51,329 nucleotides of DNA from Chitinophagaceae bacterium (GTDB lineage Bacteria; Bacteroidota; Bacteroidia; Chitinophagales; Chitinophagaceae), in the NCBI GenBank assembly GCA_947448685.1, contig CANFOP010000004.1, positions 1 through 51,329 on the forward strand, given 5' to 3'. Numbering within the stretch: the stretch's first letter is position 1; the number at the start of each line of letters is the position of its first letter. The translations under genes were made by a program, and so were the position numbers. This document shows positions 9,593 to 19,253 of the stretch, piece after piece. Below the pieces are notes generated by a model, which was given only the letters and a program-made list of their open reading frames with translations, did not search any database and had not been told where the DNA came from.

Positions 9593-11947
9593 ATGTGGAA
9601 ACGTTTGGCAAAATTTGTTCTTAAATACAGGCTGTCGCTTTTGATGCTCCTATTGGCATCCACCATTGTTATGGGATTTTTTGCCTCTAAAGTGAAACTG
9701 AGTTATGAATTTTCCAGAGCTATTCCAACCGACAATCCGAAATTCGAAGAATATATACAATTCAAAAAACTATTCGGAGATGATGGCAATATGCTTGTGA
9801 TAGGAGTGCAAACAAAAGACTTTTATACATTAAAAGATTTTAGTGCCTATCAAAATATGGTCAATCAAATCAGGAAAGTAAAGTGTGTGGAAGACGTTTT
9901 GAATGTATCAGGTTCATTGATTCTCAATAAGGACAGTGTCTCTGAAAAATTGAAAGCGAATAAAGTATTTTCAGACCACTATGACAATCAATCCAGTCTC
10001 GACAGTGCTGCTGATGTTTTTAAAAGTCTGCCGTTTTATAAATCAATGTTGTATAATTCAGACTCCAATAGTTATTTAATGGCAGTTAGAATTAATAAGG
10101 ATTCCTTGAGCGCTCCGGTAAGAGTTGACATTGTAAATGGAATTGTTGAAGCAACAAAAGTATATGAAAAATCTACAGGCCATCAAGTACATTTGAGCGG
10201 CCTTCCACTTATAAGAACCATTGTGGCAGAAAGGATTCAGAAAGAAATGAGACTGTTTCTTTTTGCATCACTCGCGTTGAGCGTTTTAATTTTATTCTTG
10301 TTTTTTCGATCTTTCAGTACCACACTGATTTCAATGAGTGTGGTAATAATAGGTGTGATATGGACGGTAGCATTCATTTATCTGTTTGGGTATAAAATTA
10401 CTCTTCTAACAGCTTTAATTCCATCGTTAGTGGTTGTAATCGGAATCCCCAATTGCATTTATTTTATTAATAAGTACCATACAAGTTATAGTTCTCAAAA
10501 TGATGAGTCAATCGAACTTCATAGAAAAACAAATGCATTGTTGGATATGGTTAGCAAGATGGGAGTAGTGACTTTATTTTGCAACATAACCGCAGCTATA
10601 GGCTTTGCTGTATTTGCACTAACAAAAAGTTCTATTCTGAAGGAATTTGGCGTGATATCAGGTATCAGCATCATGTTGATTTTTCTGATTTCATTTATCC
10701 TGCTTCCTTCTGTTTTAAGTTACTTACCTTCTCCTAATAAAACCCAATTAAAATATCTTGATAATAAATGGATTGGACTTTTATTGAGTAAGGTTGAAAT
10801 ATGGGTATTTGGTCATCGTAAAACAATTATAGGGATCACCTCTATTGTAGTTGTATTATCAATAATAGGGATGCTAAAATTAAAATCAGTGGCTTATATT
10901 GTTGATGATCTTCCTAAATCTGATAAAATCTACACCGATTTAAAATATTTTGAAAAAAACTTCAAGGGAATTATGCCTTTGGAAATAGTTATTGACAGTA
11001 AAAAGCGTTATGGTTTATCTGGAATGAAATCATTGTCAGTTTTTGAAAAAGTTGATTCTTTGTCATCATACATTTCAGCAAAATCAGAAATGAATCGTCC
11101 GCTTTCAATAGCGGAAGGATTAAAGTTTGCCAAGCAGGCATTTTATGATAATGACAGCTCACAATACCTGATGCCGAATTCTTTTGACGGTGCATTTGTG
11201 GGTGAATATTTAAAGCCATCTAAAAATGAAAAAAATGGCAACAATTTTTCAAAAATGCTCAATTCATTCATGGATACGGGAAGGAGATATACTCGTATAA
11301 GTGCAAGTATGGCAGACATTGGTACAGAAAAATTACCTGCTTTGCTTAATGATATTCAAAAAGAATCCAATCGATTGTTTGATACGGCAAATTTTAGAGT
11401 ATCACTGACGGGTACCAGTATCACTTTTCTGGAGGGTAGCAGATTTATTATTAACGGACTTAAAGAAAGTATTTTATGGGCCTTTTTACTGATTGCTGTC
11501 TGCATGCTTTACCTGTTTAAATCTTTCAGAATATTGATTTGTTCCTTGTTGCCCAATATAATTCCTTTAATGGTGACTGCCGGAGTGATGGGATGGGTGG
11601 GCATACCTCTAAAACCTTCTACTGTGCTTGTTTTCAGTGTTGCTTTGGGTATTGCAATAGATATTACGATTCGATTTCTGGTGAATTACAAACAATTGCT
11701 TCCATTGAATGACAACGATATTGAAAAAACGGTTAAAAGTACTGTTCAGCAAACAGGCTTGAGTATCATTTACACTTCTCTTGTTTTAACAGCAGGGTTT
11801 GTCATTTTTTGTGCCAGCACATTTGGAGGAACATTTGCATTAGGTTGGTTGACGTCCGTCACTTTGTTTACCGCGACTGTTACCAATCTGATTTTTTTAC
11901 CAGTCTTATTGCTGATTTTTAATAAACCCAGCACGAAGACTAGTTGA
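9593..11947 (+). CDS. MMPL/RND-superfamily transporter (single-polypeptide exporter type)
   Basis: About 785 aa with two repeated TM blocks (LFLFASLALSVLILFLFFRSFSTTLISM...; ILWAFLLIAVCMLYLFKSFRILICSLLPNIIPLM) and large periplasmic loops. Track start is TTG at 9584; ATG at 9593 is likely. Confidence 0.85.
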   Translation: MWKRLAKFVLKYRLSLLMLLLASTIVMGFFASKVKLSYEFSRAIPTDNPKFEEYIQFKKLFGDDGNMLVIGVQTKDFYTLKDFSAYQNMVNQIRKVKCVEDVLNVSGSLILNKDSVSEKLKANKVFSDHYDNQSSLDSAADVFKSLPFYKSMLYNSDSNSYLMAVRINKDSLSAPVRVDIVNGIVEATKVYEKSTGHQVHLSGLPLIRTIVAERIQKEMRLFLFASLALSVLILFLFFRSFSTTLISMSVVIIGVIWTVAFIYLFGYKITLLTALIPSLVVVIGIPNCIYFINKYHTSYSSQNDESIELHRKTNALLDMVSKMGVVTLFCNITAAIGFAVFALTKSSILKEFGVISGISIMLIFLISFILLPSVLSYLPSPNKTQLKYLDNKWIGLLLSKVEIWVFGHRKTIIGITSIVVVLSIIGMLKLKSVAYIVDDLPKSDKIYTDLKYFEKNFKGIMPLEIVIDSKKRYGLSGMKSLSVFEKVDSLSSYISAKSEMNRPLSIAEGLKFAKQAFYDNDSSQYLMPNSFDGAFVGEYLKPSKNEKNGNNFSKMLNSFMDTGRRYTRISASMADIGTEKLPALLNDIQKESNRLFDTANFRVSLTGTSITFLEGSRFIINGLKESILWAFLLIAVCMLYLFKSFRILICSLLPNIIPLMVTAGVMGWVGIPLKPSTVLVFSVALGIAIDITIRFLVNYKQLLPLNDNDIEKTVKSTVQQTGLSIIYTSLVLTAGFVIFCASTFGGTFALGWLTSVTLFTATVTNLIFLPVLLLIFNKPSTKTS

Positions 11948-12020
11948 TCATAACACAATAAAAATCAATAAAAAACGTTATCTTAATTCTGACTTCATAT
12001 AGAAGTTTTTTTATTATAAT

Positions 12021-15000
12021 ATGAACAAAAGAATAACGATTACCGGATTCCTTTTTTTTATTGCTGCTACTATATTTGGCCAATCTGTATTAAACGGTAT
12101 CGTTTACGATGCAAAATCCGGAAACCCTGTTTCCGGTGCAACTATTTCTGTTAAAGGTTTTAAGGTAAAAACGTTTTCAGCAGAAGACGGAAAATTCAAA
12201 ATTCCAATTCAAAAAGAAGCAATGTTGGAGGTTTCTGATATTTTTCATTTACCCAAACAGATTACTTTTCATGGAGAATCATTTGTTGTTGTTCAATTGC
12301 TTCCCGACACCACCTATATGACAGAAGTTGTAGTTACAGGTGTTGGAAAAGCAACTTCCCGAAAAAAACTGGCAATTGATGTTGCGTCATTAAATTTGAC
12401 AGGAACATCGGCATCAGCATTTACAGGAATCGAACAGGCGCTGCAGGGAAAATTGCCGGGTGTAAATATTCAGTTTACCAGCGGGTTGCCCGGAACTTCA
12501 TCTCAAATATTTTTAAGAGGTTTAAATGATTTAACCGGTACAGGTCCATTGATTATGATTGATGGTGTGGAAATTCATGGAGGATTGAATGGTTTGGATA
12601 TGAACGCCATTGAAAAAGTAGAAGTGGTGAAAGGTGCTGCCGGAGGTACATTATATGGTGCTCAAGGAGCAAACGGCGTGATTCAGGTATTCACCAAAAA
12701 AGGATTGAAGATTCAACATCCGATGATTACTTTACAATCTAAAATTTCCATTGACAACATTCTAAAAGGTAAAAATATCATCGCCAAAAGGCATTCCTAT
12801 GAAACAGACCAGGATGGATATATTGTTAATTCATTTGGAACAAGAATTCAGCCGGATAATAACAATGCCTGGCCCGATCCGGTTTTTATGGAAGGGAATG
12901 ATGTATTAAATGACAAGATGTATAAGGAAAGAACATTTGATCATGTTGACCAGACATACAGAAGGACATTTAGCACTAACACCAACTTGAATATTCTTGG
13001 AGGATTGAGTAATACTGATTACAGTTTCACCTTGGGCTTTTTAAATCAGCAAAATGTATTATTTAATGGATTTAAACGATCAAATATTGGAATTAATATC
13101 GGCTTCAAACCAACCGGGTACATAAAAATCAGATCAAATACTCAACTAATTTTTACCGATGAAGATTTGCTGGCAGGAGGAGATAGGTTTAGTATTACTA
13201 ATTCATGGAGGTATATTGATTTCCTGGCAAAAGATTCAAAAGGTTATACTGTTGTAAAACCAAAATCAAATGAGAATACATTAAACCCGATTTCGGAAAA
13301 AGACTGGAGGTCCAAAGACTCAAAACAGGTAAGGATTCTGCAGAATTTCAATATTAATTATCAACCCAATAACCATTTGGAATTCGATTATAAATATGGA
13401 TTGGAATTTTCCGGAACCGATTTGAATGATCTTTATAAAAATCAATCATCAGCACCACAAAGCAATTATGCTTATTGGGGAACAAATGTGAAAGGGTCGA
13501 TTACTAAATCATACACCGCAACTGTTTTTCAACACTCATTATTATCCGCAAATGTAAAATTTGACTTTTTAAAAGACCTGCATCTAACATTACCTGTTGA
13601 ATCCAATACTCAATTCTGTTATGATTGGCGTAATCTTTCCAACAGAAATTATTTTGCGCGAGGTGCCATTTTTCAGGATTTTCCGCCAAACAACATCAAT
13701 ACTACCCAACAAAAGTCAAGCGGTGATTACAATGATCAGTTCATCACTTTTGGTTACATGGTCAATCAGTCTTTTGATTTTTTAAATATAGCAGGTATTG
13801 GGCTAGGTTACAGAAGTGATCTTTCTTCGGAATTCGGGGAAGCTAAAAATGCTCAGCAATTTTATCATACAAATATTTATGTAAGACCCGGTGAATTTCT
13901 TCACAGCAATTTTGTAAAAGACTGGAAATTAAGAGCGGCCTTTGGTCAGGCCGGAATTCAGCCCTACAGATTCATGCCCTATGCAAGACAGCTTGTGTAC
14001 GATGTTTCAACTATCGGAGTAGGAGGAATTGGCATATCTTCTCCTGTACAGAGCAGAAACCCTTTGTTGAAATTATCTACAAGTAATGAATTTGAAATTG
14101 GTACGGATGTTACTTTCAAAACATGCAAGAAAATACAAGCTGGTAAAATAAACCTTAGCCTCACTTATTGGAGCAGAAAAGTATTTGACGCTTATCAATT
14201 TGCAGACAATAGTCCTTCAACCGGCTTTTCTCAGGCAATCAACAACCTCACTGATTTGTCTGGTAACGGTATTGATTTTTCAGTTGATGCTGATATTTAC
14301 AACAGTAGAAGCATAAGTTGGGCTTCGGGAATCAGGTTTGGAAAATTTACAATAATAGCCGATAAAATCGCTAATGGAGCAGATATGGTTGTAGGAAATT
14401 TTGCATTAAAACAAGGACAACAACTGGGAACTTTTTATTCGCAAACAGCGCTAACTGATATTAACCAGTTGCAGCCCGATGGCACCAGATATATTCCATT
14501 GTCTGATGCGAGCAATTATGAATTGGTGAATGGTATGGTGGTAAATAAAGCAACCAAAAAAATAATGCTTACTTCATCCAGTGATCGGTCCATTTCAGGT
14601 GCTGCATTTCCAAAATTCAATGCTAGTTTTATCAACAATATTAAATTGAATAACAGTATAAAAATAACATGCCAATTAGATTGGAGATATGGAAACAAGA
14701 TTTATAATCTTACCCGCCAATGGCTATACAGGGACAGACTAAGTGCCGATTATGACAAGGCTGTAACAATAGCAGGAAATACAGGAGCGTATGTGAATTA
14801 TTACAATAGCATGTATAATGGTGTAAGTCCTGTGGATTGTTTTATTGAAAGCGGATCTATGTTGAGATTAAGAGAAATTGCTCTGTCCAGTAAAATCAAT
14901 CAAAAATATTTTCGTAAAATAGTAAAGTCGGCAGATATAACATTGGCTGCCAGAAATCTTTTAACAATAACAAAGTACAAAGGACTTGATCCTGAATCAA

Positions 15001-15119
15001 CCGGTATAAGAGATGCGCAAGGACAAGAATCATTTGGAGTGGGTGCGATAAATGGAGTAGATTATTTTGGTGTGCCCAATCTGAAATCTTACATCGTTAC
15101 CCTGACTTTGGGGCTTTGA
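12021..15119 (+). CDS. SusC/RagA-family TonB-dependent outer-membrane transporter
   Basis: Signal peptide; carboxypeptidase-regulatory-like domain (GIVYDAKSGNPVSGATISVKG); plug-domain GKLPGVNIQFTSGLPGTSSQIFLRG and PLIMIDGVEIHGGLNGLDMNAIEKVEVVKGAAGGTLYGAQGANGVIQVFTKKG. Confidence 0.93.
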   Translation: MNKRITITGFLFFIAATIFGQSVLNGIVYDAKSGNPVSGATISVKGFKVKTFSAEDGKFKIPIQKEAMLEVSDIFHLPKQITFHGESFVVVQLLPDTTYMTEVVVTGVGKATSRKKLAIDVASLNLTGTSASAFTGIEQALQGKLPGVNIQFTSGLPGTSSQIFLRGLNDLTGTGPLIMIDGVEIHGGLNGLDMNAIEKVEVVKGAAGGTLYGAQGANGVIQVFTKKGLKIQHPMITLQSKISIDNILKGKNIIAKRHSYETDQDGYIVNSFGTRIQPDNNNAWPDPVFMEGNDVLNDKMYKERTFDHVDQTYRRTFSTNTNLNILGGLSNTDYSFTLGFLNQQNVLFNGFKRSNIGINIGFKPTGYIKIRSNTQLIFTDEDLLAGGDRFSITNSWRYIDFLAKDSKGYTVVKPKSNENTLNPISEKDWRSKDSKQVRILQNFNINYQPNNHLEFDYKYGLEFSGTDLNDLYKNQSSAPQSNYAYWGTNVKGSITKSYTATVFQHSLLSANVKFDFLKDLHLTLPVESNTQFCYDWRNLSNRNYFARGAIFQDFPPNNINTTQQKSSGDYNDQFITFGYMVNQSFDFLNIAGIGLGYRSDLSSEFGEAKNAQQFYHTNIYVRPGEFLHSNFVKDWKLRAAFGQAGIQPYRFMPYARQLVYDVSTIGVGGIGISSPVQSRNPLLKLSTSNEFEIGTDVTFKTCKKIQAGKINLSLTYWSRKVFDAYQFADNSPSTGFSQAINNLTDLSGNGIDFSVDADIYNSRSISWASGIRFGKFTIIADKIANGADMVVGNFALKQGQQLGTFYSQTALTDINQLQPDGTRYIPLSDASNYELVNGMVVNKATKKIMLTSSSDRSISGAAFPKFNASFINNIKLNNSIKITCQLDWRYGNKIYNLTRQWLYRDRLSADYDKAVTIAGNTGAYVNYYNSMYNGVSPVDCFIESGSMLRLREIALSSKINQKYFRKIVKSADITLAARNLLTITKYKGLDPESTGIRDAQGQESFGVGAINGVDYFGVPNLKSYIVTLTLGL

Positions 15120-15148
15120 TGTTGGTTTTATAAGTTCAATAAATAAAT

Positions 15149-16783
15149 ATGAAAAAGTTTTTGACCATTATTGTTTTATTGACGTTGTTATGCAGTTGTA
15201 AAAAAAGCAGTTTGAACATTATCAATCCAAATGTTCCAACCTCTTATTCACTCACTACAGAAAACGGGATAAAGAGTTTTGCACTTGGAATCATCAACAA
15301 ACAGTTTGGCAATGTTGAGAATGCAGGAAAAGTAAACCTCTTTGTAATTGCGCTGACGCAGCATAGCATCATGGGGGATGAATTGTTTTCACCCTATGGA
15401 AATTTTGGATTCAGATGGGCAAATCAGGTATATTCAATACAACCACCTGGTATGTCTACACCTGTCTTAAATCCTTTAGGCGTAAGTCAATTGTCAACAT
15501 TACAGGGGTTTAACAACAGAGAATCAGGTCAACAAAATGTTTTTTTGTACGAATGGAATTTTGCTTACAACTACATCGCACAATCTAACCAGTTGCTTAA
15601 GGCGCTTAATAATCCTGCGCTTGATTTGGAAGGCTCATCTGCTGAAATAGCAACAAAAAAAGCAGTATTAAGTGCCTGGGCGTATTGGTGGAAAGGCTAC
15701 GCTTACAGCAGAATCGGTTCCATCTATTTAGCCGGACTTATAGTTGATGATGCAGGCAATACAACAAATAATTATGTGTCTCATGATAAAATTATTTTAG
15801 AAGCCAATAAGAATTTTGATTTGGCTATTGAAGCTTTAAATGGAATTTCTCCGGATGAAACATACATTCAAACATTTAAATCAATTACACCCTCTTACAA
15901 TATTCCTGACAAAGTCATTGAACCATCCATGTGGATTCATAACATCAATACGATGAAAGCAAGAAACATGTTGGTAAATAAAAAGTTTATTGACATGACA
16001 ATATCAGATTGGAATAATATTCTTTCTATTACTGAAAATGGAATAACTGAATCTGATCATGTATTTATTCAAGGGATGACTAATGATGGAATTAATGACG
16101 TGTCCGGAGGTTTTTTTCATCCTTTCATTTTATTAGGAACATTACAGGAATTTACTTTTGTTAGTGAAAGATTGATACAGGAGTATCATGATAATGATGT
16201 AAGACTTCAAAAAAATTTTTCATTAAATGGCGCCTATCCACCCAATATCAGAGGCAGGGGTTTGCAATTTGGCACAAGGTGGAAAGTAAAAAACATAGAG
16301 AACGGCGGCAGTTTTGCTACCAATAACAATCAGGGCACCTTATCAGTTGCAGGGTCTTATGAAGAGAATGAATTAATGAAAGCGGAAGCGTTGATCAATA
16401 CAGGAAACATTGAAGAAGGATTAATAATCATTGACAACATTAGAAATTTTCAGCATGCAGGCATTGCACCTGTTTCCAATACAGGATTAAATGTAACGCA
16501 AGCCAATGAAGAGCTCAGAAGAGAAAAAAGAGTTGCTCTTTTTATGCGCGGTACAGCTTTTTATGATGCCAGAAGATGGGGTATAACATCGCCCATTTCT
16601 TCTGGTGGCGGGCGTATTGGGGGGATGGTTTTTTTGCCGGTTAACTATTTGGATACAGGAGCAACTTCTCCACAAGTCAGACCTTGTATAATAAATTACA
16701 ATTATGTAGATTATTTTGATGTGTCTGCAACTGAAATTGATTTAAATCAACCTTCAATGCTGTCCGCTCCGATTAAAAACTAA
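15149..16783 (+). CDS. SusD/RagB-family surface lipoprotein
   Basis: Lipobox MKKFLTIIVLLTLLCSCKKS; position directly after SusC; C-terminal ELRREKRVALFMRGTAFYDARRWG motif of SusD proteins. Confidence 0.88.
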   Translation: MKKFLTIIVLLTLLCSCKKSSLNIINPNVPTSYSLTTENGIKSFALGIINKQFGNVENAGKVNLFVIALTQHSIMGDELFSPYGNFGFRWANQVYSIQPPGMSTPVLNPLGVSQLSTLQGFNNRESGQQNVFLYEWNFAYNYIAQSNQLLKALNNPALDLEGSSAEIATKKAVLSAWAYWWKGYAYSRIGSIYLAGLIVDDAGNTTNNYVSHDKIILEANKNFDLAIEALNGISPDETYIQTFKSITPSYNIPDKVIEPSMWIHNINTMKARNMLVNKKFIDMTISDWNNILSITENGITESDHVFIQGMTNDGINDVSGGFFHPFILLGTLQEFTFVSERLIQEYHDNDVRLQKNFSLNGAYPPNIRGRGLQFGTRWKVKNIENGGSFATNNNQGTLSVAGSYEENELMKAEALINTGNIEEGLIIIDNIRNFQHAGIAPVSNTGLNVTQANEELRREKRVALFMRGTAFYDARRWGITSPISSGGGRIGGMVFLPVNYLDTGATSPQVRPCIINYNYVDYFDVSATEIDLNQPSMLSAPIKN

Positions 16784-16850
16784 AATCCAACATTTTCAAT
16801 GAAAAAATATTAGTTTTGGCATCAAATATTTTTTATAAATCCATTTATTT

Positions 16851-17711
16851 ATGAAAAACTGTAACAGATTTTTTTATTTGTCAATAGTTATTTTTTTATT
16901 GATTTCGGCCTCTTGCAAAAAGTCAGAAGTTATTCCGACTCCATTACCGCCTGCAGATAATACCTCTTACGCCAGGTTTTCATCCAACGATACTATTTCG
17001 ATTTTTTATATCAGTTCTGCTGATGATTCCATAAAAATTCCGGTTTCTGTTTCTTCAACTTCGGACTCAAGCAGAACGGTTAGTTTTAATTATTCTTCTA
17101 ATACAGCTGTTTTAGATCAACAATACAGCGCTGATTCAACAATCATCATTCCATCAGGAAAGCTAACCGATTCGTTGACAATTAAAGGGATTTATGCTGG
17201 TTTTGCGTCATCTTCTCAGATAGACACTTTAAAAATTACCATTGTTTCAAATGATAAGATAAAAGCCAATTCGACTCACACAAACTATATTTTAATACTT
17301 AAAAAACTATGTCCGGCTATTAATCTGAATGATCTTGTTGGAACATATCTTAACACAAATGAAGTGTCTTCATGGAATGGCGCTTATGGACCATATTCTA
17401 CTTACATTAATACTGTTCAGAACACAACAACTACTACCGGAACCATTGTTGTGGAAAATATTTACGATTATGGATGGTCTCCTATCACATTTAATGTAGA
17501 TTGGACAAATTCTCAACACCCCACGGCTACTGTTGTCGCTCAAAATGGCATTACAGATGGCGCAGGAACAGTTTATGATGTAAGACCTTTTCCATCCGGC
17601 AATTTGGGTAGTTTTTCTACCTGCGACAACGTTCTCTCTTTGATAATGCAAGTTAGAATTGGCGGAGGAACATGGGATACAGTACCCTATGTTGTTACAT
17701 TAGCAAGATGA
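16851..17711 (+). CDS. Lipoprotein with a Calx-beta/DUF4843-like N-terminal domain, co-oriented with susCD
   Basis: Lipobox LLISASCKKSE; beta-rich region IKIPVSVSSTSDSSRTVSFNYSSNTAVLDQQYSADSTIIIPSGKLTDSLTIKG typical of SusCD-associated lipoproteins. Confidence 0.65.
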   Translation: MKNCNRFFYLSIVIFLLISASCKKSEVIPTPLPPADNTSYARFSSNDTISIFYISSADDSIKIPVSVSSTSDSSRTVSFNYSSNTAVLDQQYSADSTIIIPSGKLTDSLTIKGIYAGFASSSQIDTLKITIVSNDKIKANSTHTNYILILKKLCPAINLNDLVGTYLNTNEVSSWNGAYGPYSTYINTVQNTTTTTGTIVVENIYDYGWSPITFNVDWTNSQHPTATVVAQNGITDGAGTVYDVRPFPSGNLGSFSTCDNVLSLIMQVRIGGGTWDTVPYVVTLAR

Positions 17712-17715
17712 TTTT

Positions 17716-18861
17716 TTATTTGAGCGTTTTTGATAGAAATTCATCCAATTCTTCTTCTCTTAATTCTTTAGCCAATATTTTTCCATTGGGATCTATCAAT
17801 ACATTATAGGGTATTCCGTCAAAACCAAAAAGGGATACAGCCTCGCTGTTCCATCCTTTTAAATCACTGACATGTTTCCAGGTTAGTTTGTCATCTTGAA
17901 TAGCTTTTACCCAGGCTTTTTTATCTTCATCCAAAGAAACACTTAACACGGTGAAGTTTTTATTTTTATATTTATTGAAAGCACTGACCACATTCGGGTT
18001 TTCACCTCGACAAGGACCGCACCAGCTTGCCCAAAAATCTACCAATACAAAATGTCCTCTCAATTGAGAAAGTGAAAATGGCTTCTCTTCAGTATCATTC
18101 ATGGTAATGTCAGGAACTGTCATTCCTACAGATGGTATTTGTTTATTTGAATTTGCTTTACTCTTTTGATCTATATATTTTTTATAGGTTTGTATCAATT
18201 CGTTCATACCATTATGTCCTGGAAATTTAACAGCCAATTTGTCCAATATATTTTTTACTGTATCAACATTCAGATTTTGTGTATAGCCTATTGAAAACAT
18301 TGATACAATGGGATCAGAACAGTTATTGATAAAATTTGTCAAATAGTTTTTGTATGCTTCTTCACTTTGTTTTACTTCATCTTCAATATTGTTTGATAAA
18401 CTGTCATTTGATTGATTTTTTACTGAATCCAATGCTTTGTTTTGAGTCTCAATGTTTTTATTTCTTGAGATTATCTCCAGCATAAAGGTTTTTAATAGTT
18501 TATTAGCAGGTGAATTGATTTGCAAATTTTTTATTTCAGAATCATTGATATCTGCCAAAAGTGAAATGTTATTTTCATCATTGATAACAATATAGCCAGA
18601 TTTGTCTTTTTCAAACCGTATACGATAAAGACCCTCCTCGTTGTCCTTTGCTGAAAGGCTGAATTTACCATTCACAATATCAGCAGTGTCTAATACCTCC
18701 GGATTCTTTTCACTGAAAAATAATTCTTCCAAATAAATTTTTTGATTGGATATATTTTTAATGCTTCCATGGATTGTAAAATCATAGTTCCGAGGTTTAT
18801 TATTACAAGAAATAAGGAAGAGCAGAATGGAAGACAAAAAAATATTGACTGGCTTTCTCAT
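17716..18861 (-). CDS. TlpA-like thioredoxin-fold lipoprotein with DUF4369-like N-terminal domain
   Basis: FVLVDFWASWCGPCRGENPNVVSAFNKY (CGPC active site); FTIHGSIKNISNQKIYLEELFF DUF4369-like; lipobox LLFLISCNN. Start at internal Met (18861). Confidence 0.87.
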   Translation of the reverse strand: MRKPVNIFLSSILLFLISCNNKPRNYDFTIHGSIKNISNQKIYLEELFFSEKNPEVLDTADIVNGKFSLSAKDNEEGLYRIRFEKDKSGYIVINDENNISLLADINDSEIKNLQINSPANKLLKTFMLEIISRNKNIETQNKALDSVKNQSNDSLSNNIEDEVKQSEEAYKNYLTNFINNCSDPIVSMFSIGYTQNLNVDTVKNILDKLAVKFPGHNGMNELIQTYKKYIDQKSKANSNKQIPSVGMTVPDITMNDTEEKPFSLSQLRGHFVLVDFWASWCGPCRGENPNVVSAFNKYKNKNFTVLSVSLDEDKKAWVKAIQDDKLTWKHVSDLKGWNSEAVSLFGFDGIPYNVLIDPNGKILAKELREEELDEFLSKTLK

Positions 18862-18950
18862 GTTGTGTTTTGTAAGTGAGTTAGTTTCTTTATTTATTAA
18901 TTGAAACAGAAATGGGTAATAAGTTTCAGATTGATTAAAAAATAACACTT

Positions 18951-18984
18951 AAAATTCTTCATTCATTTGATAATGAAGGATTTT
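18951..18984 (-). terminator. Terminator-like hairpin in the alaS-tlpA gap
   Basis: AAAATTCTTCATT / loop CATTTGAT / AATGAAGGATTTT: 13-bp arms with a single non-Watson-Crick position (6th pair); the minus-strand read ends in AATTTT. Confidence 0.4.
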
Positions 18985-19026
18985 GACCAAGTAGTTCTTT
19001 AATAAAATGATAACTTTTAATTCTGG

Positions 19027-19053
19027 TTATGAATAACCTTGTGTTATTCATAA
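19027..19053. repeat. Perfect 11-bp inverted repeat, 5-nt loop
   Basis: TTATGAATAAC-CTTGT-GTTATTCATAA read directly; intergenic between alaS and tlpA-like gene. Confidence 0.6.
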
Positions 19054-19132
19054 TATCTAAATTTAAATAAAAATGTTAAAGATTCAATAAATTTTTAAGA
19101 GAAAATTATTCGTTATGTAAAAAATCAAAAAT

Positions 19133-19153
19133 TGTATTCTTACAACGAATACA
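19133..19153. repeat. Short inverted repeat
   Basis: TGTATTC-TTACAAC-GAATACA, 7-bp perfect arms; intergenic, downstream of alaS. Confidence 0.4.
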
Positions 19154-19253
19154 GGTTTATTGATTGAGCAATTGTATGTAGGCTAGTAAAAGAATAATTT
19201 TTTCATACAATAAATTCCCCATCCAGTCATTTGGTTTTTGACATAATTATTAT

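Noticed and set aside
17712-17715. 4-nt convergent gap between lipoprotein and tlpA genes as possible antisense regulation
   Set aside because: Tight convergence is common and no overlapping stem or terminator was visible; not enough evidence.
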